DNA of 64,000 bases from Campanula takesimana (Eukaryota; Streptophyta; Magnoliopsida; Asterales; Campanulaceae): contig JAOWBW010000222.1 in the NCBI GenBank assembly GCA_026119855.1, positions 1,456,667 to 1,520,666 on the forward strand. The letters run 5' to 3'. Shown piece by piece: positions 1 through 11,683 of the stretch; positions within the stretch are counted from its first letter, which is position 1, and each line of letters opens with the position of its first letter. The notes beneath the pieces were generated by a model that had not been told where the DNA came from, did not search any database, and saw nothing but the letters and a program-made list of their open reading frames with translations. The position numbers were made by a program, and so were the translations under genes.

Positions 1-999
1 ATGTGTTCAATGTCATTTTCTCATAATCAATCTACTCAAGATCGAGAAATCATTGAACAATATAAGTTGACGTGGACTATGAATTATATTCAATATGATA
101 TCGTGTGACAAAAGGATTGTGATATGTTCTATGAGGATAACGAACTTCGTTAAGTTATATAAATTGGGTAGTCATTATGGCTTGCTAGAATTCGCTCATG
201 AATTATGGGTTTGACCTTGGTTTGACTCATTGCCAACTTAATATAATCCTATGGGGTCACATACAAAAGAACGAATCAAGAAAAGGCTAAAATTGGAATT
301 GCGTAAAAGAGCGTAAAATCGAATTTAAGGAAAACTGGAATCTGGCTCCAGGAGGGTTGGTCCGGGCGGTCCTATATGGTGACCCATATGGACCTCTGTT
401 GGTCCGAGTGGATCCATTTGTTGCCCCAGGCGGACCACCCATCCAGAAAGTACGGTTTTTCCTAATTCGGGTTTTAACGGGATTTGGACTAAATTTCCTA
501 AATGGTTTAGGGCTTTTGAGTTTAAATACACATCTCTTTACGAGGTATTAACCTAATTCAGATTGTATCAGTATTGGTAGCCTCCATGTGTTTGACAAAC
601 ACATTCTTGAGTTTAGATTAAGAATCAAAAGTTCAAGAACACCAATAAATTCATGTAGCCTTTGAAGATTAGAAAAAAAAATGTTTTCTAATGGGTCTAG
701 CAATCTAGATTTAGAATTGTTCTAGATATTCGTTCGCGTGTGGATACACATAGAGGATGTTTGCTTTAGCATCTCAAGTTCGTGTTCCTGTGATCCTGAT
801 TCAAAGAACGCGAAGAACAATGAGATCAAATCTTAAAGCTTGAAGATTTGAAGATCCGAAAATTTTAAATGCAAAACATGGATAGTATTCTAAATTCATC
901 TTGCTATTAATTTAATCATCATGAATGGATCTTGGGGCTTAGGGTTTTGTTGATTGTTATTGCTTTCTTCTGCTACGCATGTTGCCTCAAAACCCAACA
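1..999 (+). repeat. Copia-A 5' LTR, 3' portion
   Basis: The LTR ends in CCCAACA at 999, one base before a tRNA-iMet primer site. It aligns loosely with the Copia-D LTR from about 62160 to 63150. A TATA-like TTTAAATA lies near 521. The start of the LTR is outside the window. Confidence 0.85.
346..440 (+). promoter_or_regulatory. GC-rich paired cassette upstream of Copia-A TATA
   Basis: Several copies of a GGTCCGGGCGG / TCCGAGTGGATCC type motif, with the spaced palindrome CATATGG nearby, stand in AT-rich surroundings about 80 bp before the TATA-like box at 521. A second set (GACCGGACC type) lies in the leader at 1385-1440. The regulatory role is inferred from position only. Confidence 0.4.
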
Positions 1000-1000
1000 G

Positions 1001-1015
1001 TGGTATCAGAGCCCC
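1001..1015 (+). other. Primer binding site, tRNA-iMet (Copia-A)
   Basis: TGGTATCAGAGCCCC follows the LTR end CCAACA after one base. It is complementary to the 3' end of initiator methionyl tRNA, the usual primer of plant Copia elements. Confidence 0.95.
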
Positions 1016-1969
1016 GTTCATGTATGATTATTTTAATAATATCATGTTGATAATATAATTGGATTATATGTGTTAACATGCTATTTGAATTTAGATTCAT
1101 GGTGTTTATGTGGTCTATACGTTTTATGTGGTTTATTGTTTTTGTAACTTTAATCGCACTATTTAATCGCAATAAAAATTACGGTGGATTTAAAATTGTT
1201 TGGGTTATCAATTTTTGATTGGATCAACGTTTTGATAATCTAGAGATTCATGAATAAATTGTTTATTCAAGGTTCTGATGTTCATGATGATTAGATCATC
1301 AAGAACACCAAATCCTAAATTGAATCGAGGAAAAACAATTTTGAGACAAAATTTCAAAACTTGAAAAACTGATCTGTTTTTCCAGAAGGTCTGACCGGAC
1401 CCAGTATATGACCCGACCGGACCTCCGGGTCTGGAGCGGGTGCATGGATGGGGTTTTGAGGTTGGCCTTGTGTTTTAAAACTCCTATTTGTTTTAGTCTG
1501 TTGAATTCTGAAATGGTTCAAGGTTTGGATGACTAGCCTACGTTCTCGAGACTGTGTTTCCCAAACTTGATCGCATTCAAAGATTCAAAGATAAAATTCA
1601 AAGATAAAACGAAATTAGAATTATGAAGAGTTCATAATTGCTAAAATTGAGAAAAAAAGTTCTTGATTCAATTTTGGAGATCCATGTGGAATTGTGAATG
1701 CAATTGGCCTACGTTCATCGAGACCATCTATTGCTTAGTTTCGGCCATATGGACTACTTTCTTGGTTTCTTGAATTGATGCGGAATTGTGGATGCCTAAG
1801 GCTTAGTTTCGGCCGCATTTCTTGTTGTCTTGATTTGGAGATGATAATCAAAATTCAAAGAGTCTCATCCTCATAATTATAGAGAAACTAATGACACATA
1901 AATATCATGCTTAAATTAATGGAGATTAATTCAATGACTAATCTTGATGCTTAACATGTTATGTGCTCA
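1016..1969 (+). other. Copia-A untranslated leader
   Basis: This is non-coding sequence between the PBS and the Gypsy-A insertion. It contains the GC-rich motif set at 1385-1440 and stretches shared with the leaders of Copia-B (reverse strand, 28970-29400) and Copia-D (63650-64000). I see no credible ORF. Confidence 0.8.
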
Positions 1970-2120
1970 TGTAAGTACCCCAATCTGAAATTAAACCAAC
2001 TTAAAGGAACTCTTAGCACCATTCAGGGATAAACTGATAGGCTAGAACCTCACTAGAATAAACCAAAACTCTAGGACTATCCTGGAATTAAAACTTAGAA
2101 AAATCCAGAAGCTCGCCAGG

Positions 2121-2198
2121 CTGAGTCGTACGGATGCTTTGGACGCGGGAGAGCCCTAGCCGTACAGCTACTATGGGTACCCTCAGTCCCTATAAATT
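2121..2198 (+). promoter_or_regulatory. CGTACGG cassette and TATA box in Gypsy-A U3
   Basis: Two CGTACGG/CCGTACAG motifs about 35 bp apart lie immediately upstream of TATAAATT (2191-2198). The 3' LTR copy near 59715-59765 has the same pair. Further copies of this motif are at about 3118, 3751, 7879 and 44440. The promoter assignment is from position and TATA sequence. Confidence 0.5.
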
Positions 2199-3256
2199 CA
2201 TACCCTTGCTGATCATTTTAGGGAAGGGGGAGAAAATCATTTTTGAGTGGAAACTCTGTCAATTTGAGAGTAGAACAGATCCACAAACACTTATTTGAGT
2301 GAAAAGAGAGAAAGAAGATAGGCGTTAGAACCAAATATTAGTGAGGCCTCCTTCTCCCCATCTCCTCTTCATCTCCTACTCTATTTTACTTTGCTTTATT
2401 TACTTAATGTCTTTCCTTTCTTGCAAATAATATGAATTGGAACCAAGTTCTTGACATGAGTTATGGTACCCTCATGTTTTATGCATGATCAAGGGTTCAA
2501 ACCAAAGATGATCAAAACTTGTTAATATTTAATGTACATTTACTTAAAATCTTTACATTTATGCAATTTACTTTCATGTCTTTACATTAATGTATATTTA
2601 CTTCAAGTCTTTACATTTATGCAATTTACTTTCATGTCTTTACATTAATGTTGATTGATTTACGAGGATGATCAAGTTTTTTATGGTAAAGTTTCAATCT
2701 TTACCATTTAAACTTGATCAAACTACAATAATGTCCCTTTGGATGGTAAAGACTCAATCTTTATCCATCCAAAGGTTGATTTCTTACTTCCCCAAGGATT
2801 TTCCTTTTTATGAATCATCCATTTTGATGTTAAAGTTGCAATCTTTAACCATCCAAATGATGATTTTGGCTCAAATGCCATGTCCACCAACTTTCTTCAT
2901 TTTTGCCCCAATTATTGCCTTGATCATACCCAAAACCACTTGTTTTGGTGTCTAATTAGTGATCAATGGCATAGGGATGATCTCATTTATGTTTTGTACA
3001 AAGAAATAAACTGAAAAGACTCAAAACAGTCCAGTTTTAGCGGAATGCTCTGTTTCTGACTGAAACTAGACTGATTCCTGAGAATCTGTCAAAATTCCCA
3101 GGACAGCCTCCTATAGCCATACGACTGGTCTGTCCGGGGAGTATCTTTTCCAGTTTTCCCCCTTTTCTGTTAAAATATTCGCAAAATAAGCCCTTTTCTG
3201 TTAAATTTCTAACTGATTCTATTAAGAGGCCAGTTTCTCCCAATTTCATGGAACAT

Positions 3257-3282
<26 letters not shown>
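3257..3282 (+). repeat. (AC)13 microsatellite
   Basis: A perfect AC dinucleotide run within the Gypsy-A 5' LTR. Confidence 0.98.
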
Positions 3283-3287
<5 letters not shown>

Positions 3288-3519
3288 CATTTTGGTCAAC
3301 AAACTTAGGGAGACTCGGTTTTCCGAAGCACTTTGGGTGAACCCCAATTAAGTTCTTCCCATGGTGTAACCTGACCTCCGAATCCTTTTTCTCTAACCTT
3401 TTTCGTTAAGTTTGGGTTTAAAATTAAACTAACGTGGCGACTCCGTTTATTGTTTGAACATAAAGTGCCGTGTTTGACTCTCCGGGAAACCCTTCGCTTT
3501 TCCCGCAGATATCTTACAG

Positions 3520-3537
3520 TGGTGACTCCGCTGGGGA
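3520..3537 (+). other. Primer binding site, tRNA-Arg type (Gypsy-A)
   Basis: TGGTGACTCCGCTGGGGA follows the LTR end TTACA after one base. It differs by one base from the TGGCGACTCCGCTGGGGA site of Gypsy-C. Tat/Ogre elements typically use a tRNA-Arg primer of this type. Confidence 0.85.
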
Positions 3538-5332
3538 ATAAAGTGTTTGCAAACTTCTTTTTAGAAGCTTTGAGGACACTTTTGTGTGGGTCAAACTCCC
3601 GTCCCCGTTTGTTAACTTTGTGCATATCTTTGTATGTTTTATGTTTCTGTTTTAATTCCTGGGAGTAAAACTATTCTGGAAATGCAATAAACTGGGGCTT
3701 GATGATCAGAAGCTGAAAATTGGCAAAAAATAATGGAGCTACTGCGCTAGCCGTACGGCTAGTTTGGCTGGGCCCACAGAATGTTTCAAATTAACTATTT
3801 TGTGTAGGGCAGAAACATTATGTTGGTCCTTTTGCTTCTGCTTGTCCAGGTTCCAATTTATAGCCTCTACTTGTGCACATTCACCTTCATCTTCTTAGCC
3901 AAAAATGGGTTTTCAAAGCTTGATCATGCACAAATTTTTAAACATAAAATTTTGGGTTTTCAAGGCCTCATTGTGCATAACCCCATTTTTTGAAAGTTCG
4001 GTTTTTCAAACCCTTTTGGTTGATGCACAATCTTTTGTACAAATGATTTTCAAAGGGCCTTGCTCCTCTTGCAAAATTTTCAGTTTTTTTAAAACATTGG
4101 GTTGTGCACAACCTTTCCATGTACAAAATTTTGATTCTTGCTTGTTTGTACCTTTGTTTGACTACTTGTGCAAAATACTTGTTTAAATTGTTTGTTCATA
4201 TCTTGTATATACTCTTGTTCATGCTCATGATATTAAAATGCATTGAAAATTCCTATCTTCACTCAAAAGGGAACATAGAAGGCTTCACACAACGCGCACT
4301 CGACCATGTGCACGTTTCAAAAATCCTTAAAACCCGGGATGGATGCCACGATGCAGCTCGATTGGCTCTCTTGTGACCTTCTTGTGCGCACGGGTCCATG
4401 TCACCTCCCCTTTCGAGCCGAGTCAACCACACTTATCCGTGACACACAAATACCATGACCATGGTTGGTTTTTGGTCTAGCTCACGTCATCACGTCCCTA
4501 ATACATGTCCAAACGCTAATTATGGCCAAGTTAACGCCCGAGTCACGACTCCTTGTGAAAACAAGTGTGACCAAGGTCATCTTTGACCCGGTCCTTGACT
4601 TACTCATTAATTCCAACCATAATTAACCAAAGTCATGCATTAAGGATAGATTGACACTACGTCATTAAGCTCTAATGCTTGACCCATCCTAATCTTTAAG
4701 CTCAAGGCTAAGGTCCGAGGTCCCTCATTAAAATGAGGTCATGCCGGAATTTTGTTGGAGCGTTAAGTCAATCTTAACTGGGGCTTAACTATGATGAGAA
4801 TGGCCCATGCATTGGAACTTTGTGACGCACTAGACCCTAGGTTTGGTTCTTTCGGTCGGTGGAAGCTGTGTGCCCTATAGGACCCTCGCCCGGGACAGTC
4901 TGTCCTTAGGAGCGTGCAATACAGGTGAAAAACGAGGGGTCTATAGGCGTAGTGATGGCCTCCACTGATCCAGGATTTAGAATAGTTGCGAAAAAGAAGA
5001 GAAATCTTTTCCGACCACTTAGGAATAAAGTGATTGTATTAATTTAACTCGAACCAATAAATACATGACTTCAGTTGGCGTACTAACGTTTGTTCATGTG
5101 AAAAGATCAGCCAACAAATAAACAAAAATAAAAAAACGTTTTCTTGAGAAAAGTAAATCCACTTAAATGCATGGCTCGGGTCTTTCTCAAATCACCCCGA
5201 AATTGAGTCAGTCCCCTCTATGTATCAAGTCCTCCTTGTGTCAAAATCCCTTTCTTACTTAAAGCATGACTTTTCCGTGAATCCCTTCGAAGCACCCTTA
5301 TGGCTTGTTGGTTTATCATTTGATAGGGAAGG
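3538..5332 (+). other. Gypsy-A untranslated leader
   Basis: About 1.8 kb without a credible gene. It includes a perfect 16-bp palindrome at 3747-3762 (CTAGCCGTACGGCTAG) about 210 bp after the PBS. Short ORFs here (3905-4186, 4104-4376) show no recognisable domain. Confidence 0.7.
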
Positions 5333-6127
5333 ATGGAAGCTCGCCTAGAGAGAACCTTGGATGTCATGCATCAAGTGGTAAGAAGGTTGGAATATGATCA
5401 GGGCCATCTATTCAGGATTGTCAATAGAATGCACGAGAGACAAGCTCCGGACTTGGAAAAGGAGGCCGGAAGGATTTGGGTTCGAATGGTCCACCCTTGT
5501 CTTCGTGAGCTCTTGAAAGACAGGGAGAACGATTGGAACCAAGAAAGGAAAAGCGTGAGAGATGAAATTGACTCACAAAGTCGCATCCATCAAGAAGACA
5601 TGAAAAATGTCCAAGCTTTCATGAACACAATGGTGGACGCGATTCTAGATATCAGAACCTACCTCAGAAATCACCCTCACCTCAAAAATCCTCCTGCCGG
5701 GCCTGCCTCGAGCAATCCATCCCCTGTTACTTCCGTCATCTCCTAAATGACTTCACGCCACTAAGAAAGCCTTCCTCCCCAATCACAACCCCCGAATGTA
5801 AGAGTGCCGCACAAGAACAGTCGGCCCAGACCCATTCTTCCCAAGCCAACTCGTCCTCAAAGAGCCGCTCCATATCGTCTCTTCCGTGAATTGGGGATTC
5901 CGAGAGTTCAATTACTTGATCAACTGCTCAAGGAGGGAAAGATTCAGTTAATCAATCCGAATATGCTCTTAGCTGAACACTCTCACCAATGGTCCGATGA
6001 AACCCAATTCTGCCGGTACCATCAAGGAGTGGGGCACACCACCGGTGCTTGTGATGCTTTGAAAGACAAGATCCAGGAGCTTATTGATGAGGGAATCATC
6101 ACAAAGAAAGGAAATCAGTGGGTGTAA
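5333..6127 (+). pseudogene. Gag-like ORF of Gypsy-A, two in-frame stops
   Basis: One reading frame runs from the ATG at 5333 to 6127, broken by TAA at 5744-5746 and again at 5762-5764. The first part (137 residues) is charged and helical, probably coiled coil. The last part holds a compact CX2HX4HX4C motif (C-R-Y-H ... G-H-T-T-G-A-C) followed by an I-Q-E-L-I-D-E-G stretch. The same arrangement is found near the gag C-terminus of Gypsy-B (HLTEEC ... IQDLID) and is typical of Tat/Ogre Gag. The central Gag core (LTLEGAAKDW block in Gypsy-B) is missing, so this is a shortened Gag. It lies in the normal gag position. It is probably inactive, unless the stops are recent. Confidence 0.6.
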
Positions 6128-8184
6128 ACCCGAGCGAAAGCAAGGAAGCCGAGGTTTAGGTTGTAAGGAAAGGAGAAGAGAGAAAAATAAAGAAACTAGG
6201 AGTGGTTTATGTTTCATAGGTTCTAAGGTCTTTCCAAAAGTCTGCTTTGGACATTGTCTTTATATTCCCTAAGCCCGGTGGGGCAAAGTCCCGAGAAGAA
6301 AGATACCAAGTTGGTGTCTGATGGAGTCTGTACCAAATCCATAAATAGTCGAGTCGAGTCGAGTCTGTAAAAAGTCAAGTCCCTTATGAAATGAATGAGT
6401 CAATTTCCTTCTATTCTCTCTAGACTTGAGACATCACTTGCAAATTACATTTATTCTTGAAATTGCTTTACTTAATATTATCAAATGATTGTTATATCCC
6501 CAAAATGATGAATTGACTTCTAAGTATACTAGTCAATGATGACTCATTAATGATGAATGGGCCTAACACCAAATAAAAAATTCTCAATGCAAACAATTAA
6601 TCTTGATATGAATAAATGTTGTGATCAATTGGCACGAAGAAACCATTAATGGAAAGCCTTCCTCTATACACATCCATGATACACATTTCCCGATACACAA
6701 TCCGATAAACTTTTCCATGCAAACCCTCGATGCAAATCAAAGGCATCCCAAGACAACGAAAGTGAAAAGATGTTGTTGCTCAACCACCAAAATTCAACCT
6801 TTGTCGCACGTGTGCGACCAAGCAAAGGACTTACCAGATCCTCAACTTTCTCTAAAGAGGAAGAGAGAGAGTAAAAAAATGGAAAGAGGGAAAGGAAATG
6901 AGTATGGAGAGAAAAAGACTCATCCCGAGAGAAAGTCACCATCCAAAGATCCACCACAGAAAGTCTGCCACAAGAGGGCAACAACATCCTTCAAAAGGAT
7001 ACAAACCCTAGCAAAAGGCGGTACAAGGCCGAACTACGGCGACCTGAGCTCCTCAAACTGAGGGGAACGTAGGCAACCTTCGGGTCCGGTCATAACATGG
7101 AACAAAATCATCAAACCTTGGTTCTCTCCAAAATGACCAAGTCTCTCCCACGGTCCCATCAATGACCGATTTCTCAAAGACCCCTTTTACCCGGTCACAT
7201 CAAAGACCGATCCCTTAAACACGTCCCCCTCTAGTCTTGCCATCGATCAAATCCAAATTTTAATTGATCACGACATTTATGCATGTCAAGGCTAATTGCT
7301 TGCCATAATCCTGACTTAATAATAAACATGGTCCACTCAAGCAATCATTTTGAAAATCATAACCGAAGCAAACTTTGAATGTCTCGACAAGTCTTCTTTT
7401 CTACATTTTAGGAAAGAGCCAAACACTGAATTTCTGTCCATAGGCTTCCTTCCTCACAAAAGGGACTCACTCCCTTAAGTGCCTATGTCTATCTCGTTTG
7501 GAGCAAGAATAATTTTCTCCCGTCCGTGTCTTGGGTCAATTAGGATACTCCTAGGGATAGAAAGAGCAAGAGATATGGAAAAGAGGGTTGGAAAAGATGG
7601 AAACCCAAAAAGAATAACTCATGCAGAGGACAAGGTACATTCTAAGCAAAGGAAGGTTCTCTCCCAAGGGATGGCCGAGGCCTAAAGGGTGGTTCTCAAT
7701 CAAAGGAAATGAACCGGGGATAGCAAGCCATAACAACACTTTGAAAGGATTAGCAGAAAAGTCATGCTTTGGTAACCTAGTCCAGGTCAAAACCCAGAGT
7801 CAATCCCCCAATTTTCCAAAATTCCCCAGAGGTCCTTAGAGAATTTTGGTCAAAAGAGTCAACTCCCTGCCAAAACCGTACGGATGCTTCGTCCATTGTA
7901 AAAAATTTGTACCAGCAGCCCACACCAGCAGATTACCCACAAATTAGGCCCATTCTCATCTGCTCAGAACGTGTCAAAACATGTCCCAGTCGTACATAAC
8001 TGAGTCTAAACACATCCCCGGGGATTCCCCACAGGTCACAACACCAAAAAGCCCTTCTCAAGGCCTGAATCATGCGTTTAAATGAATTTACAAACAAAAG
8101 AACATTTTTGACATTTAACACAAGTTTTTTCACATACATCGTTTTCAAACAAAACAAAACATGAAATTGACCAAACAGGTACAG
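6128..8184 (+). other. Gypsy-A non-coding middle
   Basis: About 2 kb where pol would be expected. I see no RT, protease or integrase motif in any frame. It contains the ACTACG hairpin motif (7031-7085) and one CGTACGG motif (7879). The ORF at 6621-7061 is low-complexity, rich in Lys, Arg and Pro, and not convincing. Confidence 0.65.
7031..7085 (+). other. ACTACG/CGTAG hairpin motif, copy 1
   Basis: In element sense: outer arms CTACG (7034-7038) and CGTAG (7068-7072), inner arms CCTCA (7051-7055) and TGAGG (7059-7063) with loop AAC. GTAGGCAACC and CGGGTCCGGTC follow. Related copies are at 13262-13316, 36190-36236 and 33571-33612, always in element-sense orientation. Confidence 0.65.
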
Positions 8185-9169
8185 CTACTCAGAATCTGGG
8201 TCCGAGTCAGGTGGATGTGAACAAGAAATGCCCGGCCCGTGAGTTGGATAAGCATCAGGGTCAAAATGGAAGAGGGATTCCTCCAAGCTCATGCCCTCGC
8301 TGGTGGGTGGCTGAAAAGAGCGCCAAACAAATTTAGAAGAAGTGCCCGGACGGTCAGCAGAGGATGACTCGGGCCGCTCAAAAGTCAAATGGGCAAAAGG
8401 ATCTGGGGCAGTTTCATGAGTGTTCGCCCCTCCCAGCGAGCCACGAAAAGATGTTATGTTAGCAGCACTCATGGACTGACTACGAACATAGGAGGGGGGC
8501 AACTTCACGCTCGATGCCCTCTTGCGAGGTCTCTCCTCACCGCTCATGGAGCTCCTGCTCGGCACAAAGCTATATTCTGCCTGAGGCCCCTTGGAAGAAC
8601 GACATGTAAACTTCCTAGACCACTTCTTGGCCTGCCCCAAGAAGCTGGGCCGCCTCAGCAGTACTCGCCCCGCAACCTACATATGAAAATAGAAATGGCT
8701 CAGTAAAAGAAACATAGATGAAAGGTGTGTGTGTGCAAAGCAAGGGAGAAACATACCGCCTCAACCGGGATCTCCTCAACTGGAACCCACTCTCCTGGAG
8801 TAGACAAGTCCACCTTGTGGACCCTGCCATCCACACAAACAAAAGAATAGTCTGTCCAAACCAGTGGGGCTACCCCAGAAACTACCACCTGCGGTGACCT
8901 GAGTCGAGTAGCCACAAACTGTCCATACGGCTCGTCAGTAATCAGGCCAGCTGTATTCGCCCCCATGAGGAAAGGGTCATTCCGATGGTCAGAAAGGTAC
9001 ATGCCCTCAGGAGGATCCATTGGTGTCCTCTACACGAGCTCCAACCCGTGCTGCCATAGAACCCTCTCCCCCAGGAAGAAGGACTCACCCTAGAACCCAA
9101 CCAGTAGCCTCCTCTGGTTTATCACCCTCCGGGCCTCGCTCAAATCGAAGCCGATCTCCGGCCTCTCAT
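8185..9169 (-). pseudogene. Antisense plant-mobile-domain gene of Gypsy-A, 3' part
   Basis: This is the downstream part of a minus-strand gene split by Gypsy-B; the upstream part is at 42497-43474. Reading down from 9169, one frame continues through TAG at 9090-9092 and TAG at 9030-9032 to a canonical donor (GTATGT, exon end 8757). An 80-bp intron ends TATGTAG, and the last exon runs 8676-8185 in the same phase. The final ~150 residues are Ser/Pro-rich and end in an acidic DSDPDSE tail. Both stops are one G-to-A change from TGG. It is certainly interrupted and probably non-functional. The product is inferred from the PMD core in the upstream part. Confidence 0.65.
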
Positions 9170-9174
9170 ACCTC
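9170..9174. repeat. Target site duplication of Gypsy-B, left
   Basis: ACCTC, repeated exactly at 42492-42496 directly after the other LTR. This shows that 9175-42491 arrived as one insertion into the PMD gene. Confidence 0.95.
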
Positions 9175-10202
9175 TGTAGATACCCCGGGAAAACACAACT
9201 TGGCTAAAGCGGTGAATTATCCTAGGATGTCTAATTGTGTTTTAGAGTCGCCACCCACGTTTTTGAGGAACGTAAGAAAACCTAATGTTTATGAGCCTAA
9301 GTTTGATTTACGAAAACAGAGATTCTTTGGGATGAAGGGCTCGGGGGTTAGGTTACGAAATGGGAAGTACTTAAACACCTATTTCGCCCGAGCAATGTCG
9401 GTCTTGTTTGTCCATAATCCACTTTAAAGATAAATGTGTTCTTCCTATTTGAATAATGGTAAAAGGGGTTTTAAAAGGGGTTTTATTATTTAGAATGTAG
9501 GGAGATAACTCCTAGGCCAATTCAATGTACTGAAAGAGCCATTGGTGTCATGTCCCAATTGGTTTTGGGTGATTGCACATTGATTGAAAGAAGAAGAAGA
9601 AGAAGAAGAAGAAGAAAAAGAAGAAGAAGAAGAAGAAGAAGAAGAAGAAAAAGAATATTAAGACATAAAGTAGAAGATAATTGTACCTATAGTAATCTTC
9701 AAAGACAACTCTTTGAGAAGGTATAGAATACTTGTGAAAGAATGTGATGCCAAAGCTTAATGAAAGATCCTGGAATTCAAGGTTAAAGATCCCCTTCAAT
9801 GATGGATTGGAGGGGTTTTTATAGTTGAAAATGTGTGTTTTTTTAGAGCCAAACGGAGTCTCCAAGAAATCTTTCCCGAGCAATATCATGTATAATGAGC
9901 AAGGGAGAGATTCTTGGGCAGAATCTGTAACTGACACACCCCATAAGCGCGTGCATCCCACCTAAGCGGTGGAAGGCGCGCACGTCTGGCCTCAAGGGGC
10001 AGAGGCGCGCGACTCTGAAAGGCAAATTTTGACAGAATGGACTAGAAAGTTAGAACTGTTATTCAGTTTAGTCCCTGGACTTAATGGAGCACGTCTGGAA
10101 CTTAACCAAAGTAACAGAAACTAACAGAAAACACTTAAAAGAGGGAGAAACACAAAATCAAGTGTGTAATCGGGGTGAGCGGTCCAAGGCGGGGTGCCTA
10201 CA
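9175..10202 (-). repeat. Gypsy-B 3' LTR
   Basis: TGTAGATACC...GTGCCTACA, 1028 bp, paired with 41470-42491. It contains a GAA run (9586-9654), a minus-strand TATA (complement of TTTTTATA, 9816-9823) and a CG-rich cassette (9943-10015) about 120-200 bp upstream of that TATA. The poly-Phe minus-strand ORF across the GAA run is an artefact. Confidence 0.95.
9586..9654 (+). repeat. (GAA)n microsatellite in Gypsy-B LTR
   Basis: An AAG/GAA run with two A-rich interruptions. The matching run in the other LTR is at 41881-41943 and has a different length. Confidence 0.97.
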
Positions 10203-10216
10203 GAGCCCCTAGGCGG
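10203..10216 (-). other. Polypurine tract of Gypsy-B
   Basis: On the minus strand the sequence CCTAGGGGCTC directly precedes the 3' LTR. The same GAGGGGNTC core precedes the 3' LTRs of Gypsy-C (32655-32667) and Gypsy-A (59549-59560). Confidence 0.75.
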
Positions 10217-10400
10217 CGTGGATTGCAAAGCAAACGCGCTGATGAAAGAAAGACACCGCCTAGGACATCACCAAGAAAAGAAAAGACTCGATAAAAGCAG
10301 GAATTTAAAATTGCAAAGGATAGAGGTGTGCTCCCTGTGTGAGCGGTTTGGTTGATAATAAAAGGTTTGGTGGCATGAAGTGGCCCACAGTGACCGACAG

Positions 10401-11027
10401 CGGGACCTGTTTGCTGGTGGCGAGATCCGTTTGCTGGAAGCAGGATCCGTTTGCTGGTAGCGAGATCCGTTTGTTGGAAGCGGGATCTGTTTGCTGGTGG
10501 CGAGATCCGTTTGCTGGAAGCAGGATCCAGAGGTCTGTTTGCTTGAATACGGGACCCGGAGGACCATTTGCTCAAATAGCGGGTACCGAGGGACCGTCTG
10601 CTTGAATGCGGGTACCGAGGAACCGTCTGCTTGAATGCGGGACCCAGAGGACTGTCTGCTTGAATAGCGGGTACCGAGGGACCGTCTGCTTGAATGCGGG
10701 ACCCGGAGGACCATTTGCTCGAATGAGGGACCTAGAGGACCGTCTGTTTGAATAGAAGGGTACCGAGGGACCGTCTGCTTGAATGCAGGACCTAGAGGAC
10801 CGTCTGCTGGAATAGCGGGTACCGAGGGGACCGTCTGCTTGAATGCGGGTACCGAGGGACCGTCTACTTGAATACGGGACCCAGAGGACCGTCTGTTTGA
10901 ATAGCGGGTATCGAGGGACCGTCTGCTTGAATGCGGGACCCAGAGGACCGTCTGCTGGAATAGCGGGTACCGAGGGGACCGTCTGCTGGAATAGCGGCTA
11001 CCGAGGGGACCGTCTACCGGAATGGAT
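10401..11027 (-). repeat. Minisatellite in Gypsy-B 3' region
   Basis: Degenerate tandem units of about 28-32 bp. Two variants occur: GATCCGTTTGCTGG(A/T)(A/G)GC near 10401-10530, then GGTACCGAGGGACCGTCTGC and GGGACCCAGAGGACCGTCTG alternating to about 11027. Every reading frame through it is repetitive. The location between the coding region and the 3' LTR is typical for Tat elements. Confidence 0.9.
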
Positions 11028-11683
11028 GTAGATTTTGCTTTATGAGGAGGTGGTGATTTTGTGACTCACCCAGGACCACGTTGTTGCCGTGAGTCTCATT
11101 TTGATTTTGACTGTTTGACTTTGACTTTTGGTGGGGTACGGGCACAGTTGACTGCGGAGTGCTTTCTGCTGGGGATGAATTGTAAAAACTGAACTTTGAG
11201 AATTAAAGAAGGACACCCTAACTTTCTCTTTTTTTTTTTTTTTTTTAGTGAGAATTCCTGTCCTACTTTCAATTTTAGACATGCCTTAAGGGTGGACCAA
11301 ATCAACGTGTGCCCAACTAGGTGCTCAAGGGCGGAGATGTTTGAGTGTTGCTTTGCTGTTGGGATTTTGAACTTGTTGCAGGTTGAAGGCATTTTGAAGT
11401 GCCTGGGTTGCCTTTTGAACTAACAAGGGCCGTTTCTGAAGCACTTCTGACCTGGGACGTGGGCGCTTCCTCTCTTGGCGATGGGACGCGCGCGCCGCTC
11501 ATACCGGTGTTGGGGGGCGCGCGCCTCTGGGAGGCAAAATTCGGGGCCTGACATTTGCTGGCCAAAAGATCCCCCAACAGCTATAATATCAGCTTCTGGT
11601 CGACAATTTGATTCTAACAACTCCCTTTTGCCATTTTTTGGACAACATTTCATTGCTCAATTTTGCTTGTAATATTCTTTCCC
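11028..11683. other. Non-coding spacer in Gypsy-B
   Basis: Holds a T-run near 11230-11246 and a CGCGCGC pair (11484-11535). It forms the upstream region of the plus-strand ORF that begins at 11684. Small ORFs here are not credible. Confidence 0.6.

Larger units (their letters stand above)
1..1969 (+). mobile_element. Copia-A, left part (LTR end, PBS, leader)
   Basis: This is the left part of the outermost Ty1/Copia element, cut by the Gypsy-A insertion. The order is LTR end (1-999), initiator-Met primer site (1001-1015), then untranslated leader. The leader resembles, in reverse orientation, that of Copia-B at 28444-29975, including the shared phrases around 1700-1960. The matching right part starts near 60180. 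The LTR is clearly diverged from those of Copia-B and Copia-D, so this is a separate subfamily. The 5' end of the LTR lies outside the window. Confidence 0.85.
1970..3518 (+). repeat. Gypsy-A 5' LTR
   Basis: It starts TGTAAGTACCCC, ends ATCTTACA and is 1549 bp long. The first ~650 bp are repeated at 59561-60176 with roughly 4-5% differences by eye. A PBS follows after one base. It holds a TATA box near 2191, an (AC)13 run, and an internal duplication of about 70 bp near 2540-2650 that the 3' copy lacks. Confidence 0.85.

Noticed and set aside
6621..7061. 146-codon plus ORF in the middle of Gypsy-A
   Set aside because: Lys/Arg/Pro-rich low complexity, overlaps the ACTACG hairpin, no family resemblance.
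9548..9961. Minus-strand ORF with a long poly-Phe stretch, and its twin at 41843-42250
   Set aside because: Both lie in the LTRs of Gypsy-B and are a translation of the GAA microsatellite.
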